Part shown: positions 1 through 14,884 of the stretch, piece after piece | Position numbering within the stretch: the stretch's first letter is position 1 | Layout of the letters: each line of letters opens with the position of its first letter | Source: Struthidea cinerea | Lineage: Eukaryota > Chordata > Aves > Passeriformes > Corcoracidae | Assembly (NCBI GenBank): GCA_013397865.1 | Contig: VZTI01001134.1 | Location: forward strand, 211,581 to 275,580 | DNA: 64,000 nt | Direction of reading: 5' to 3' | Made by a program: the position numbers and the translations under genes | The notes under the pieces: model-generated | The model's database searches: none | What the model saw: the letters and a program-made list of their open reading frames with translations, nothing else | What the model was told of the DNA's origin: nothing

Positions 1-3000
1 GAAGACAGTGAATTTTCAGAGGGATTTAGCGCACGCTAGAAAAACCAGCACATGTGACCAACATGACTGTTAGAAGGTGCTGGGTGCCAGGTGGGCTTCA
101 GGCTGAAAGAATGTGTGATGGGTGAGGGCATCCTAATGATCTGCCTCAGCTCAGTGCTGCCATTAATCACCACATAAACCCAGGCCACTGCTGCTGCAGA
201 TAGGCTGAACTCTGCTTGAAGCAAAGCCGACCTTGAGCAGGAGAGTTTGCAAAACTGTTGCATGCCAACACCCTCAGATGGTGTTTGGCACTGAGGAAAA
301 AGGAGAGATGATCACTTGTGTTTGAGTCCTCCCTATTGCTTGCCTTGCCCACTGCACCCTCTGAGCCTTTCCAGCATTGCTGCGGGATCTTCAACCCATG
401 ATGGGTTGCAGCTTGAGTCCCAACAGTTAAATCCCGGGGTTTTCATTCCCTTGCCCATAATACTGCCATTTACTTGAGGTGACCTCACTTGCCAAGTGAT
501 GTAACAGTGTGCACGATCGAGCCTGGCACGTCTCAGCAGATGTTTTCAGTGGACACAGAAACAGTATTATGAAATGAAAATATCGCCTAAAACCTGAGCA
601 GCACGAGAGATTACAATGGCCTTTATGAAGATCAGCTTACCTAAAAGAGCACTGGAAGGCCTTTGGCTGCAGTCATATGCTTCCCTTCTAAAATGAAAGA
701 TTGTTGCTTGTACTACTGTAATGTGACTCCCGAAGGAACCAGCAGCCACAGGTTTTGAATTTTATCATTTTTGGCCGCTCTGTTTGATAGAGTTGACTGA
801 AGCATGCCCAAAGGACACTCCTCCCATAAAATTTCTTCTTTAACTACAATAATAAAAAATGGTTGCATACTTTTTTTTTGGTGTGTTTTGTTTTAGTTGC
901 TAACAAGGTAATAAATTCTATTTCAAAGAATGTAAATCCAAAGAGTTTGACAGTTGATCTTACTTGCTTTGTTTCAACTGAAAGGAAATGCTCAATGACT
1001 CTGTTGTTTACATTTGCTGTCATGTTACATTATCAGGGAGGGCTAAATATGAATCAATGAAATCCAGCACAAACAAGTAGAAGACTGAGAGGAGCCTGAA
1101 AGAACTTGCTAGGTTCATTTATCAAAGGCTGAGCAGAATAATAAGGTCTATTGATAAGCACATTCCCAGCTCCTGCTTAATTTCTTTCCCTGAAGACACT
1201 TCCAATAAAATGCTCTGGCTTGTGCGATCACTGTTACATGTTAATTGTTGACGGATGAATACGTTCATTTCTGTTCTTCCTAGACCCAATTCAGCCAGTA
1301 TGGAGGCCTCAATTTTCACAGAGTGAAACAGAGTCTGCGTTTATCCACAACACTCATACATGTGCTCTTTTGTTCCCTAAAACCACATTTCTCTTTTGCA
1401 CTCAATGAATGCAGAAGAAGGTGATACGACCTGAGCTTAAAACATCCTTAGGATATCTGACAACGTGCAGTGCAAGAGTGTCCAGGAAGAACATAAGATT
1501 TTGGCAGCCAAGTATAGCATTTTCAGCCTGAGATCCAAGTACACTTAATGCTTGTCATTAGCATATCCAGTGTGTCTCTAAAGCCACGTGGAGGACATGT
1601 CCAGGGCAGCTCAGTTACAGAGCTGCTGCTGGGAAGGGACAGAGCCTGACGCCAGTGAAGTTCAGTGTGAATTGGACACTGCTTCCTTTGGGTTTCTTTT
1701 GCAAATCCTTGACTAAATCTCCATCTTATCCTTAATTGGCAGATACAAAGCTATGTGCTCAGGGGAACCACATTTGATTTTTTGCTAGTAATTGGGAAAA
1801 AAAAAAGATAAACTGTAAGAAATTCCTCTTTAAGGAAGACAGCAAATCCGTAGCATTTGACAGTGGCTCTGAATTGTTTTATTTCAGCCTGAATGGCAAG
1901 GGGTTTTGTGACATCCTGGGTTCAGCAGAGACAGACAACGGGAGCCCATGCATGACGGGATAGAGGCACTGAAAAGGAATAGGGCTGTGGGAGAAGTGGG
2001 CCTGTAGCAATGGAGGACAGATGGCAACGCAGGGACCTGGGGCTAAACGAAGGAAGATGGTGAATACCAGCAGTGATAACCAGCCAGGTTGATAAACAGC
2101 CTTGTAACGAAACTGAGCAATTCCCATACACAACTTTAATTCCCTCTGAGATCAGATTCTCAAACTGCATACTGGAGAACCTTAAAATTAAGGAAAAAAC
2201 TATTAACCTTTTTTGCACTTGCTTCAACTCCACTTCTTATTATTCTTACATCCACAGCCTGCCTGCCATGCTTGTGCCTGTAGCAATTAACATGGTATTA
2301 TTCCACCTACTTAACCTGAATATCCAACAGGGTACTTCCTTGGCTAAATATTTCCTTTTTCAGTCACAGAATCATGCTCCCTTAACAGATTCTGTTTTAT
2401 GAATTCACTATTACATCATCTGTGCTGTAAGACTTTTGGCATAAACATCTGTTTCCTTCCATAATAAAAGAATGATAAATAATAATTTCCTCTATCCCAA
2501 GCAATACAGTAGCAGAGCTGCGTGTTCAAACCTCACTAATCCCCACCCAATCTAAAGAAGAAACTGCTGAAATGCTCTGCTTGCCAGAATGAGTCCTAAG
2601 TGGAGGGAAAACACCCTTGAAGTAGAAGGGAATGAATCAGCCTTTATGGCATAGGAAATAGGAATTTACTGTTGCATCACCACACCTAACACTATGGTTA
2701 TGAGGTGGTGGCTCTTTCAGTGATAAATTTCTGCAAGAAAACAATGAAAACATAATGTAAATAATCTTTCCTTCTCAGGGTTCACAAGGCCTTAGTAAGT
2801 AGTGAACCTATTAAAGCAGCCCTATTTAATATACCTAACTTACCACAGCCTGCACTGTTTCCTTCTCTCCTTTCTGGCTACCCTTTCTGTCCCTCCAGCA
2901 AAAAAGGGACCCTTTATCACAATGCTCCGTATTGTACTGTAACTAATGTCTGGATTGATCCAAGGTGCAGATAAATGAATTTGCCTCTCTCCTATACCAA

Positions 3001-5024
3001 AGGTATTTTTGTCAGTAATATGCACCACTGAGGCATGGGAAAAAAAAGAAAGAGAGTCTGAAAAGTGAGTCTGAAAAGCCTCTGCAGGAAACAGAGAGAA
3101 AACTCAGGGGACACAGTATTCAGAGGAAGGCTCACTCTTGGCAGACAGACAGAGGGTTTGGTCAGTGGCACGTCACTGCCCAGCTGCTGCAGCAACAGGC
3201 CATCTTCTCCCCTCCTGAGCTGAGAAGCTCCTGGGCTCCCCAAGGACAGCCTTTCCCACTGCCCTGCTCCTGCTGCTCCCCACAGAGGGCAGGGGCAGAG
3301 GGGACACCTGTAGTTCGCTGAGAGGTGGCAGCAGGAGATGTGCCAGGCTCTGAGACTGGCCGCTTCCCTGGGCGGGCAGGTAACCTATCAGTGGTAGAGA
3401 GAACTTAGGAAGAGTCTTATTTTGTAATGTCTACAATGCCTTTTTCTGGCCTTCCAGTGAGAAAGTCACAAATAAAATTGAATGATACTACAGAGACTTT
3501 AGATCACGTGAAATACCTTTCTGTCAGGCTGAAATCACCAGTAATGAGTGTAAAGAAAAAATATAGATGAGCATACAACATTTTCCAAACTGAAGCCAAA
3601 GAGAATTATACTTCTTCACAGATATCTCCAGAGTATTTACACGTACCACAACGGCAACAATACTAATGTAGCTAACACTTATTTCTTTCAAATGAAGGAC
3701 AATTTCATCTTCTACAGAAAACAATGTTTATTGCCCAGTTTTATTTTTTCTACCCCCTTGAAACTTGGCAGCCATTTGACATCATCCATCTCCATTAGGA
3801 TACTATGGGTTATCAACATTGGCTATTTGGACAATTATAATCCCAGATGGTTCCTTTGCAAAAATTTCTACAACTCACTGGCACCACTACATACAGTTGG
3901 ATACTAATTGTACAATAAATGTCATTTACACTGGTTGACTCAATTTTCCTTTTCTGATCCCTTTATGTCATTTTATGCCATTCTTTTTCTCAGCCTTAAT
4001 TCTGCTTTGCAACCTGATATAATTTGACTCATCACCCCTATGATAGGTTCCACTTCTCCTCTTTCAAGCTACATGATAGGAAATATTCTGTATCATGCAT
4101 ACTGTTTAGCAATAACAAGGGCACACTTTAATTTAAGAGAATTATCATGTGTTACCACAGACAAGAAACGCAACTAAGGTAAATTCATGTTTTACCCATA
4201 GTAACAGAACCTGCATCGACTATTGACATAGTGCAACACTTCAACTGATTCAAAGTCTTCTGCAAACACAACTTTGTGATTTTGCTGGTAAACATGAACA
4301 GCGCAGAAAAGACGGACTGCTTTCCCTGTTTACACATTTTTCTCATGAAAAGAAGTAAGCTTATTTCTAAGGAATTGTTAAAGAATTTTTTGATTAATGA
4401 AAGTGGGAAGGTAGTCACACAAGCAACACTGAATGAGGCAAAAAAGTGATCTAATCTCACTTTACAAATGAAAAACTAGCCAGTCAACAACACTAAACAC
4501 AAAAGCATAGCACCCACTGGAGAAACAGGCAGGAGAACTGTCATTCCAAAAACAAGCTACAGTGTAATGCTAAACATCTACAGGTTTAGATCTGGTGTGG
4601 TAAATTTGGGTTTCTCTTTTTATAGAAGTGTTTCTAAAAAACTCCTTTGGTAAACACCAGCAGAGCCTTTTCTCCCAAGCAAAGCAAACACACTGAAGTA
4701 ATTTGGTGCTGTTCTTTTGAAGAACAAATCTGCTCTCCCCACCCTCTAGAAGGATAACCAAAAGAGGAGGGAATGGCACTGCTTGAGCAGATGCCTTTTA
4801 GCAGGATTTCTCCTTGAGTGAAAGCTCCAGCACCACCTGCTCATGGAAGGAATCTGCTACAGCTCAGGAAAACTCCCTTGGGACTTGAATAACACGTTTT
4901 AAACCTTCGCCAAAGTTGTTTAGAATCAGGGACGGAAAATGCAAAAGCCAACATACCTTCCCCTCTGGCAGCTCAACAGGTGTGTGCTACATTAACTAAC
5001 CCAGTCTCTGTGCCACTGCCACCT

Positions 5025-5032
5025 TGACGTCA
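5025..5032. promoter_or_regulatory. Full palindromic CRE (TGACGTCA)
   Basis: A complete CREB/ATF consensus octamer, containing a CpG, is preserved in CpG-poor intron sequence. One chance occurrence in 64 kb is expected for an unconstrained 8-mer, so the site alone is weak evidence. The context is a neuronal gene that has activity-linked isoforms in mammals. Confidence 0.25.
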
Positions 5033-7549
5033 TTGTCACTGGGTTGACAAAGGGTTTCCATGACAAACAAGAAAGCTGATCTGTTATCTCCCCTTTGGAG
5101 GAAATTGAAATGCCCTCTCTCCCATATTCTGCTAGACCCACCCATCTTGTTTTTGGCACGCAGCACAGAGGGTGCGCTTCTGTGATTGATTTAGATTTCC
5201 CTCTGCTCTGAAATAGAGAAACCAACTTGTTTGTTGTTTTTCCCCTAACTTAAACTAGAGGATGTCACCCTCATCCCACTGTGATCCCACCTACCTCACC
5301 CACAGAACAATCTTCTTTGTAGGCATGCTGACTACCATGCTCAAAAAGAGAACACATAACACTGAAAGAGGACAAACTTTGCAGCAATGAACAAAAAACA
5401 CTATAAAGACATTTGATTCTCTTCTCGGCTATAATTTATTACCTCTACTAGCAGGCATGACCCGTAATAGTTAGCAGATGTTTGAAACATCTCATTTTGA
5501 ACTTTGCCTAACATTAAAAGAGATCTTGTAGAATTTAAATAGCAGCTGCAGAATGAAATAAGGTTGCCTTTCTTAATGTGACAGAAATGTTCATCCTAGC
5601 CTTAAACAAGGAGGACTGTTTTATGTTCTGTAAATACTGAGGAAGTTAAATTTTTGTGCACAGGCACCCACACATTATAAATTTTATATGTGTCTAATTT
5701 GCAGCAATTGACATGAAATAACCCCAGTGGAAAAGGCTGGCCCAGCTGCCTGAATGCTTCTTAGGTTTTCGCTACGATTAACCCCAGGCCTGCAGCTCAC
5801 CACAAACAGGAGAACGATGGACTATTCTGGCTATGAACAAAAGGTTAGCAAATTTGGAGGTACAAATTTATTTATTATCAACATTACTATTTTCACTGCA
5901 TCAAGGGTGAACCCAGCAGCCCTCAAAGAGGATCATGTCCTGGATATGGAAACAAACCCAAAGAATCACCAAGGAGCAATAAAATACACTTCCCTACAGC
6001 TGTGCAACCCCACCAGCCTCTCTGCCATGCTGGCCCCAGCAGGGTTCCTACCCTGTGCAGCAACACAGTCACCCTTTATTTAAGCACTGGGTTTCATGCT
6101 AAATTCAGCTTCTTGGGTATCATTCCTATGGATCCTCTAGGACTACTGATTCCCCTACCTCTTGTTCCTACAATGATTAGATTTCAGCCAAGGGCTAACT
6201 AATTCACTGACACAGATGGCTAAGCTTCTGAATTGAGGAAGTTAACATACAAACAGCTAACTTAAAAACAGGTTTAGATCTCAAAACGAATTATTGTTCC
6301 CCTTCAGACTGCATGCATTTCTTCTTTGCTTGACACTTTTAAGATTTTTCATTAATTCCCCTACTTGCAGGTTTCTCAGTGTTTGCAAACAGAGATCTTA
6401 CGTGGCAGACACAAGATCTGAAACAGATTTTGAAAGACCTGCTGTAGTGAACAAAGATGTCCCTAGCCTTTATGCATCTGGTTTGAGTTAATACTTGTAT
6501 CCCCTCAGAATACATGAGATTTTTTCCTAAGCTGGGCTTTCCTAGTACATGTGTTTTAGTAACACAAGGTTGTAATGCACTGCTCTCAAACAGATGTGAT
6601 TCTGGAGGCTATCCCAAGGAGCACTGCTCACCTTCAGAGGGAGGCACAGTCTAAACCAAGGCTGTGCTGTTGTTTTTGGGGAAGACAAAATGCCTTGACT
6701 CCCATTAGGATTATTTTAAATCCTGCTGCATGACAGCTTCTTACAACTAATGTGGCATGTAATATTAAAGATGTTATTACTGAACATGAAAATAGCTAAC
6801 ACTTTTGCAAATCTAATCAACGTATTTAATTCATTGTCCCAGGGAGGTTCACAACTCTAAAGGCCTTCAAACCAGTGCAGGACTTAAAAACACATATTTA
6901 ACCTAACTCTATACTGGTGGAACAGAGCTCAGCATATGCTTAACATTAGGGGCATGCTCTTAATGGGCTCATGAAACACGTCCTGCTTTATGATTCAGCA
7001 CAAGCAATCTGCAACTCTGTTTTCATCTTCCTTACAACCACTACGGTGCCCATGGAATTACAACAGGCCAGTGGCAGGAAACAGAGCATTGGCCTCATCA
7101 AGGGGCCCATTGGGCTGATGGAGCCCAGCCCACAGCACCAGCCCAGGACACACCAACCCGTGCCAGCCCCAGTGGGGAACCCTGGTCAGGGCGTTCCTTT
7201 TACAACCAGAGAACGGGCGAAGGAAAACCACCACAGCTAATTACATACCGCAGCTATTTGGCATGAAGAAACTATATGCTGGAATGATACCCACAGGTGA
7301 TTTTACTACAGATTTACTGTAACTCCACCACTCCCAGCAGGTGTCAACACTCCTGACTCAGAGAACACACCACCTGCATGCCTTTTTTATTTAATTACCA
7401 TGATTTTCAGAAATTTGCTCTGCAGCACTCAAAGCACAGTCATTAATCTTCAGTAATCTCTCTGAACAACAATTTCAACTTTTCTGAGCCCGGAGCCCCT
7501 CTATAAAGCAGGGGCTGTATTGTCTGAGCACAGGATTATATGCAAGGCA

Positions 7550-7563
7550 GTTGCCATGGCAAT
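7550..7563. promoter_or_regulatory. RFX X-box-like palindrome
   Basis: GTTGCCATGGCAAT matches the canonical RFX dimer palindrome GTTGCCATGGCAAC at 13 of 14 bases. It lies in the long intron downstream of E19, in a stretch (about 7240-8110) of unbroken non-repetitive sequence that might be a conserved element. Binding is an inference from the motif alone. Confidence 0.35.
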
Positions 7564-10500
7564 GTGACAGGGAAGGCAGAACCCAAACAATAATTGAGCA
7601 TCAAAGAATTTTAAGTGCAGGGAAAATTCAGAGCTAGATTCCATATTAGAGCTATAGGCTGTCCAAACTGCAGATTTTAAAGCTTAGGAAGACTGGATAT
7701 TATTATAAGCTCTCTTGGGGATAGCTGTATTCCAGCAATGCATTATCACTGATCTGTTCCCATTATAATCCATCCATTTCACAGAAAACTACATGTTTTG
7801 TAGGGGAGTGGAAAAGCAATCTGAAAAGGAACAATTGCACATCTTGGCTTTGGGTAGAGAAGAAAGAAAGAGGGAGAAGGAAAAAAAGGTTATAATCCAA
7901 ACTGTATTTCAGTAGAAAGCCTGCCTGTTATAAAAATAATAATGGTCTTGGCTAGTCACTTGTTGTGAAATAATGAACCTTGTGCACCTTTATAATATTT
8001 TTGCAGGCATTCTATAGAGGACCCTAATAAAAATGGATGGCTAACTAAATGGGAAAAGGCTGCTGCATTGTTTTATAAGGCAGTAATCCAGTTCCAGAAC
8101 ACATAAATCGTAAACTCCAAACCAAAGCGTTTATACCAAAAACACAACATAGCTTTATTGTTATTATTACCCTGTTGCTCTTGTATATGCTGCTACAAAT
8201 GTGTTTGCAAAATAATTAAAATCCAGAGGCGTTAGCAATGGAGCAGACCATAATTGTGTCTCAGGAGTGCTGAGTACCCCAAGCTGTTACAAACCTTCAC
8301 GTAAGAAAGGTGGTGGTTTTACGTTCACGTGGATTTGTTTGCCACTTAAAAACGGGAACATACAGATATGGAAGGCAAAATAACCTAACAGAAGGCCTGA
8401 GACATAGATGATCTTCCTTCTAACTCCCAACTCTCTTTCTCGTCCAATGTTTAACTTGGACAACTCCGCTCTCCTATATCTCTTCTGAGTCTTGGAAATG
8501 GGGATAGTGCCAGTCACATTTCCATGAGACTGAGTACAAGCTTGCATTTAATTAATGGTTATTTTTTGCAAGAAACATGCTGTTTGGATGAGCACATTTC
8601 TAGTGAGAGAAAAGCCACCTAAGCTCTGGGGAAGTCAGCAGCCTCCTCAACACCACTACTGACCCCGAGCCTAAAAGAGTGACCCATGTCCCCTCCCTGC
8701 CAGTGAGATCTGCAGGTACTGGGAAAGCCAACCAAGCCGTTTGTATCAGCGGCCTGTTCCTTTTGCTCCTGACTGCTCACCCAGCTGCAGGCATTAGTGA
8801 CATACTTTTAATTTTTTTGGCTTCTCATGCATAACTAGCAATCCCCATGGAGCAGACCCAGCATAGGCCAGCTTCCCACAGATCTGGGCTGTGTGGTCAG
8901 TCTCCAGCTGCAGTGGAAGCTTTTCCAGAGGGTCAAGCATCTCTCAGCCATGAGATGAGGTCTCTAGCAGTGTGTGTGTCCATAAATACAGGTGTTCACA
9001 CTACTGCATTTCTTGTAATTTAAGCAAATTCTTGGTTGCCCTCCCTATCCTTATGTTGATTTCCACAGAAATGATTTTTGAGATCAGAAGCTTCTGCCAA
9101 GTTGCTTGAAATTTGTCCAATGGGTACAAAAGTTGTTAGAGGGCGGCGCACAAAATAGATGTGGAAAACATGAAAGAAAAAGTCACCTTAGAAACTTAAG
9201 TTAAAAACTTTCTCTTATCACAAAGGTAAGGGTAAGTCTCTTCAGGATTTCTCTACAAAGTTGCCTGCCCTGCAGTAATTCCATTTTATTTGTATCTGTC
9301 AACTAGCCAGGTTTCCATCATTTAATACATGACATGTTTATTTTCTATTGTTCTGCTCTGTTAATAAAAATATCACATGGCCCAAATCAAATGCCCACAA
9401 AAATCTATCACTATTTCCTCTAGTAGCTGAATTATAACCTCATAAAAAATCAAGCTAGCTTAATTTTATTTTCTATAAACAGGTGCTAACTTGCATTAAT
9501 ACTTACATGAACAGGGTTTAATACATCATTAACTCGTGCTCTTTATTTGTCATTTTTATTCCTAGAGACAATATTCCAGGTTTGCAATTCAGTGGTATTA
9601 ACTACAAATGGGACAGCAGATTTTGAAAACTGCAATGTTTTTATCAGCTCACAGGTGAGGTGGAATGATCTGACACTTATGAATCCTCTTACTGTTTTTA
9701 TTTTAGGTTAAATTCAATTTCTGAAGGTTTCTCAGGATCTTTTGTATTACTTATATCTCATGCAGGAACACAGATACAAATTCCTGTATCAGTAGAACCT
9801 TACCAGCTTTGCTGCTGTAGCTTAGACATTTTTTCTAGCATAAGAGACCCCGCTATGGAAACTTGAACAGATTTGGAAAGCAGCTCCCTTATGGACATGT
9901 TAATGCAGCCAATTTGTGACACAGATCCCCTCTCCTGTTCCTCCTGGACAGGACCAAACTGTACCATTACATTAACATCTTTAAAAGCTGTCTTGCAACA
10001 AAGGTCAAGGATCACCTGTTCCTGAGAGCTGAACTGCACTTTATTGTTAGCCCTGAACCCCGGAGACTGGAAATGACTCACGGTGGGTATAACCTGAAGT
10101 TGCTCAATGCCAGGACGTTAAGTCAGGTGCAGGTGCATGTCTGATTGCTTGCAGGCTGCAGTTGTGTTCCTTTTTCTGGGCCACGTTAGAAAAAACCTGC
10201 ACAGCCCTCAGGCTGGAGTGGTACCATCATCATTGCTCAGCACAAATCAGGTAGGGCTCTTTTATACCTTCAGGATAAGCAACTTCCACTCACACACTAC
10301 TGTAGTTCCTAAAGTGCCAAGGAGGCAGGCCAGTCTATGGTATGATGGCTTGTTTATTGTATTAATTTCTGATTCAGTATTATTTGGCTTTACTTAAACC
10401 AGTTGTCTGTGCATTTCTACGTTTAAAGCTGCTTCTTTCCCAATCCACTCCTAGCTGCCTCTGCGGTAACAATGACGCATGGTCTTGGATAGTTTGGCAT

Positions 10501-13500
10501 GTGATTAATAGCTGTTCAGATTGCCTTGGCAGTTTCAGAGTATGCTAATTGGGTTAACAAGGTACTAAGTGCTCCAAGGTGTTATTGAATGTGTCGTAAA
10601 ATCAAAAACTCTGCTGTCAAATGCATTCATTATTCATGGTATGTAATTTGCTTGCAAGGAGCCTACTCCAAAAGGCAATATTTCCAGTCATTTCTCCTAC
10701 TCATCTAGGAAAGACATTAGCACCACAGCACCAAGAGCATCTTTAACCGATGTTGTCTCATTCCTAGAGAAGGAATCTCAGCCAACAGGCTCCTTGGTAT
10801 CTTTGGGGAGTGTCAGATTCCTCCTCAGCTACAGCCAACAATCCGGTCCCACCAGGCCCCTTGCCATGGGCTGCTCTCACCAGGTTCCTCTCAGAAAAGC
10901 AAGACCCACTGGGCACAACCAGTCCCAATGGGCTGTGGACCTGATCCCAGGTGAGGAACACCCAGCCACTGCCTGGGGCTGTTCCACATGCCTCACTTCC
11001 TGTTTTTTCCCCATCCCAGCCCCTAGGCTTTATTGCTGTTCCCCTTCTCCTGCTCCCCACCATTTGCACTTTAGGCACCATGCCTCATTCCCACCTCTTG
11101 CTCTCCAGGCACACTGCCTGACAGTGTTTCTGATTTTTGCAAAATAACAACCTCAGCAATCAGACCAAAGAGCTTTCTCAAGCACCCTGTGCTCTCCATT
11201 TTACAGGTAAGATCAGACCAAACAGACACTACTGTTCGAGCCTACAGAACAGACAAGAAAGTCACAGTATCACTTTTTCCCAGGACCCCTTGTGCTGAAA
11301 CACACCCAATTTATCCGCTGACATAAGAGAAAGGTTCACGGGATTCCTTCTCCTTCTGCTAGTTCTTTCCTACTGAAGGTCACACCTCTTGATTTAATTT
11401 CTGTGGAATTGAGCAACTCATTCTTTACTGTCTTCCCTTTTCCTGTTCCCTTTCCATTCCGTTAACATGAAAGCCTCACCCAACAGTGACGTTCAAGTTG
11501 ACATTGATTTCTGCTGTATTTGAAGCCAATGTAATAAGATAAACTCTATATATTTTCCTGATACAACTGAGACATACTGACCTGAATAATTGGGCCAGTT
11601 ATCCAGCCAAAAAACTGACCAAAATTGAAACTAGATGGTGGGACAAAACCAATTCCTTGACTAACCACCATCAGTGAACAAAGTTCTTGGCAACACTGAG
11701 GTTCGATCTAGATATATGAAAAAATGAAGGATAGGAAATTTCATTTTTTTCTTTAAAAAAGCTGAAGATGGAATAAACCACTGCACACTATGCAGCAGAT
11801 GGGGGAATAACACATGAATATGAGAAAGAGGTAAGGAAATTATCACCCAGTCAAGAGTTTGTTTGCATAAGACTCAATCACCCAAGAATGCACTTTAGCG
11901 GAAGCTGGAAAGGTGTGTACGGAGGATGCCTTGTTCCAAGGAACAGCTGACTGTAAACGGTAGCAGCTCTTCATGCAGCCAGAACTTTTCAATGGAAACA
12001 GGTATGACAGCAGGAAGCAAATATTTAATCTTTGGATCCAAAAACATGACTCTTCCTTGCTTGACTAAAAGACTAGAGTTGGCTCAAAGCAATGGGAGGC
12101 TCATAACATTATCTTGTTTCAAAGCAATAACCTGCTTAAGAGGGGACACAAATTCAGGCCCCACTAAAGCCAGTCCTCACATGCTTAAAAGGGACAGGGT
12201 TTGGCCTGGAATTGGTTTCCAAAAGTGGAGGTAGGATTGCACAGGTGGGATAGGCAGCTGAATGCACACATCTCATAATTGCGTTCTAACACACTTCTAC
12301 CATGAGAGAATTTTATATTTCTATATTGCAGTTGAAGAAAAGAGAAACCATCTCTTTTTCTGCACCAAAAAGATCACTTGGACCAGTCACACAATGGAAA
12401 CATGCTGACCCTCAAAGAGCTCCTGGAATAATCACTTGCATCAGCACGTTGCACTAGCTCATAATGGTGGGCAAAGCAAAAACTCCACCACAGCAATCAC
12501 GACTAAGCACAAAAGGTTCAAATCTGGCTGATTTCAAAGGACCGTAACTATAGGCCCAGCATGAAGCTTACATTACGCTAAATCAAGGCTACCATTCTCT
12601 CTCTCTGCCTGCTGCTCATGAAAGAGCTTGGTCACCCTACCCTGTGTGGTGAATTGAGGATGTGCAGCCCGAGCTGCTTCCAGCGACTTCTTCCCTCCTG
12701 CTCAGCCACCAGAACGCCACAAGGCTGTGCGGGGGGAATGGCTGCAGCTGGATATTTTAACACTCCTACACTCCTAACCCCTTTGGCTCCAGCAATTTTA
12801 AAGGAATGCTCACGATATATTTAATCCTAAAATCCATCTTGTCACAAGAGTCTATAGTCGGATAATGCTGTGCATAACATTCTAAGCATGGCGCCGTAAA
12901 TAAGAAAGCATTTAAATAAAAGAGTTTGCAGCAAATGTTCAAATCCAAGGTTCACTCATTAAAAACCAAACCAATGTATTAATCTCCACTGTCGCATATT
13001 TTAAAGACATGAAAACCAGATTCTAAGAGTTTCTGAGCACTGCAAGCTGCTTTTGCATCTTGAAAAGAAAGAAGAAATAACATTAAATTGGCTTTTTAAA
13101 GGCTTCTCCTTCCTCTGCATGTTCTCATTCTTACAGCACATTTCATTTGTAACCTGGCATTCAGCCCCTGAGAGATTTTTTTCCCAAAAATCATTCCAGG
13201 AACAAAAAGAGGTTCTTGCTATACTTAAAGACTTAGATCTACAAAGTGTCAAACCAAGCTTTGCCCAGTGCTTCCTTAAAAACATAAAGTACCTGGGAAG
13301 AAGTCTGCAAGAGATTCTCTCTCAGCCCCTGATGGAGCAATGGCATCTGGCACACTCCACAAACCTGACAACCAACATCAACAAGCACTGTCCATTGATC
13401 GGTCACCCATAAGAAAGATTATGCCAGTGGATTCAGCACAAAGTGGGACTGAAACAGGACTTCTCCTCACACTGGGCAGCAGTGTGAGCTCTGGCACATC

Positions 13501-14884
13501 ACACGGCTGCTCTGTGAGCTGGTTCTCTCAGCCATAAACTGACACTGACTGCTTTGCAGCAGTCTGAGATCTATGTATGGAATACGAGACAGACCTCCCA
13601 TGCAATTGAAGCCAGTTGCTCTCTTACAGCTTGTCAGCATATTTGTTAGGACAGGATTTACCATCAAAATAGAACAAACAGCAAGTGAGACCTCTTCTGT
13701 TAGTGATGATAATGTGAAAAAGGCAAAAACTCTTCTTAATTTTGCCATCATTCAGGACTCATTTAAAACTCACTAAAACTGCTAATAGCTGCCATGATTT
13801 TATTTCATTTTCCTCAATCATACAGATGCTGTCTTGGGAAACTCAGAAACTCCTCCTGTCCCCCATCACGAGTTTATCATAACAATTAAAGTTGCTTCCC
13901 TTTGCCAGATTTACTTTCTCCTCTAGAGCTCAAAGAAATTTAGCAAAAGAGACACAATCTGTTGTGACGAAAATGCAAAGCCAGAAAAGTGTTCTAGCTC
14001 TCGCAATGGTATTTTTTATTGTTTCCCACGAGGGGAATTACCTCCATTAATGGTGATTGCAAATCCTTGTGTACTGGGACATTAGCTTCCCTTATGCTTG
14101 TTACTGCAATGAAAAGAGACAACTAAAATATTACAGAGCTGTTTTATAAAGCACTTATCCTATTAAGCCACTTAGCCATGGTCTTTACATAGGGATGGGA
14201 TGCCCAGAAGAATTCTTTGGGGAATTAATCAGTTATAACATTAAGAAAAACAAAGGAATGCTCTCATTCATTAGGATCAATTTTAGCAGTTACTCAGTTA
14301 CTGCATTGCTCCTATCAACAAAAATTCCAGGTTCATGGTTGCAAGTGGCCACCTTTCAGATCTACGTCTGGGGAGCACATCCTGGTTCTCCTGAAATGCA
14401 GCAGTGATGCTCTTTCTCTCTCACAGCAATCGAGGACTGGGAACCATCAGATGGAAAATAAGTTGTATATTTGTTTAAAAGACATCCGCTTCAGCCCAGC
14501 TCTTACTTAACTATTTTTATTCTTTTACTTTCCCCCTCACAGGGAAAGTGATTTGTTCAAAGGCTGGAGGCAAATCCTGCTCCTACTGAAACAAAACCCT
14601 GAGCAGCCGATGAATTCCTGAAAGGCGGGATGCGATGCGGAGATAGGAGAGGGTCAGAGCCAGATATTCACCTGGTGAACAGTGAGGTGCTTTCCTTGAC
14701 TTCAAATAAAACTGATTTAGGTATCACCCTGTTTTCTTTGCATTTCTCTAAATGACTTACCTTTTGTGCCTTGCCTCTCTGACCTTAGCAGCTGCCTAAC
14801 CCAGTAGAACAGCACTCACCATCCCCTTTCTTGCTCTTTGCAGTGCCACATAACTAATTGCATTTCAGCCTCAACAGTGTTATC

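Larger units (their letters stand above)
1..8999 (-). other. KALRN: Long KALRN intron, part 3, continuing past the window edge
   Basis: It holds the CRE (5025) and the RFX-like palindrome (7550). A short direct repeat of GAGTCTGAAAA occurs near 3055-3080. The GC-rich patch at 3150-3390 has almost no CpG. No exon of kalirin or of any other gene was recognised, so calling this intron assumes that the gene continues below position 1. Confidence 0.65.

Noticed and set aside
10794..11147. 117-codon plus-strand frame and an overlapping 105-codon minus-strand frame
   Set aside because: GC-rich non-coding patch with long frames on both strands, low-complexity Pro/Ser/His composition, and no recognised domain or splice context.
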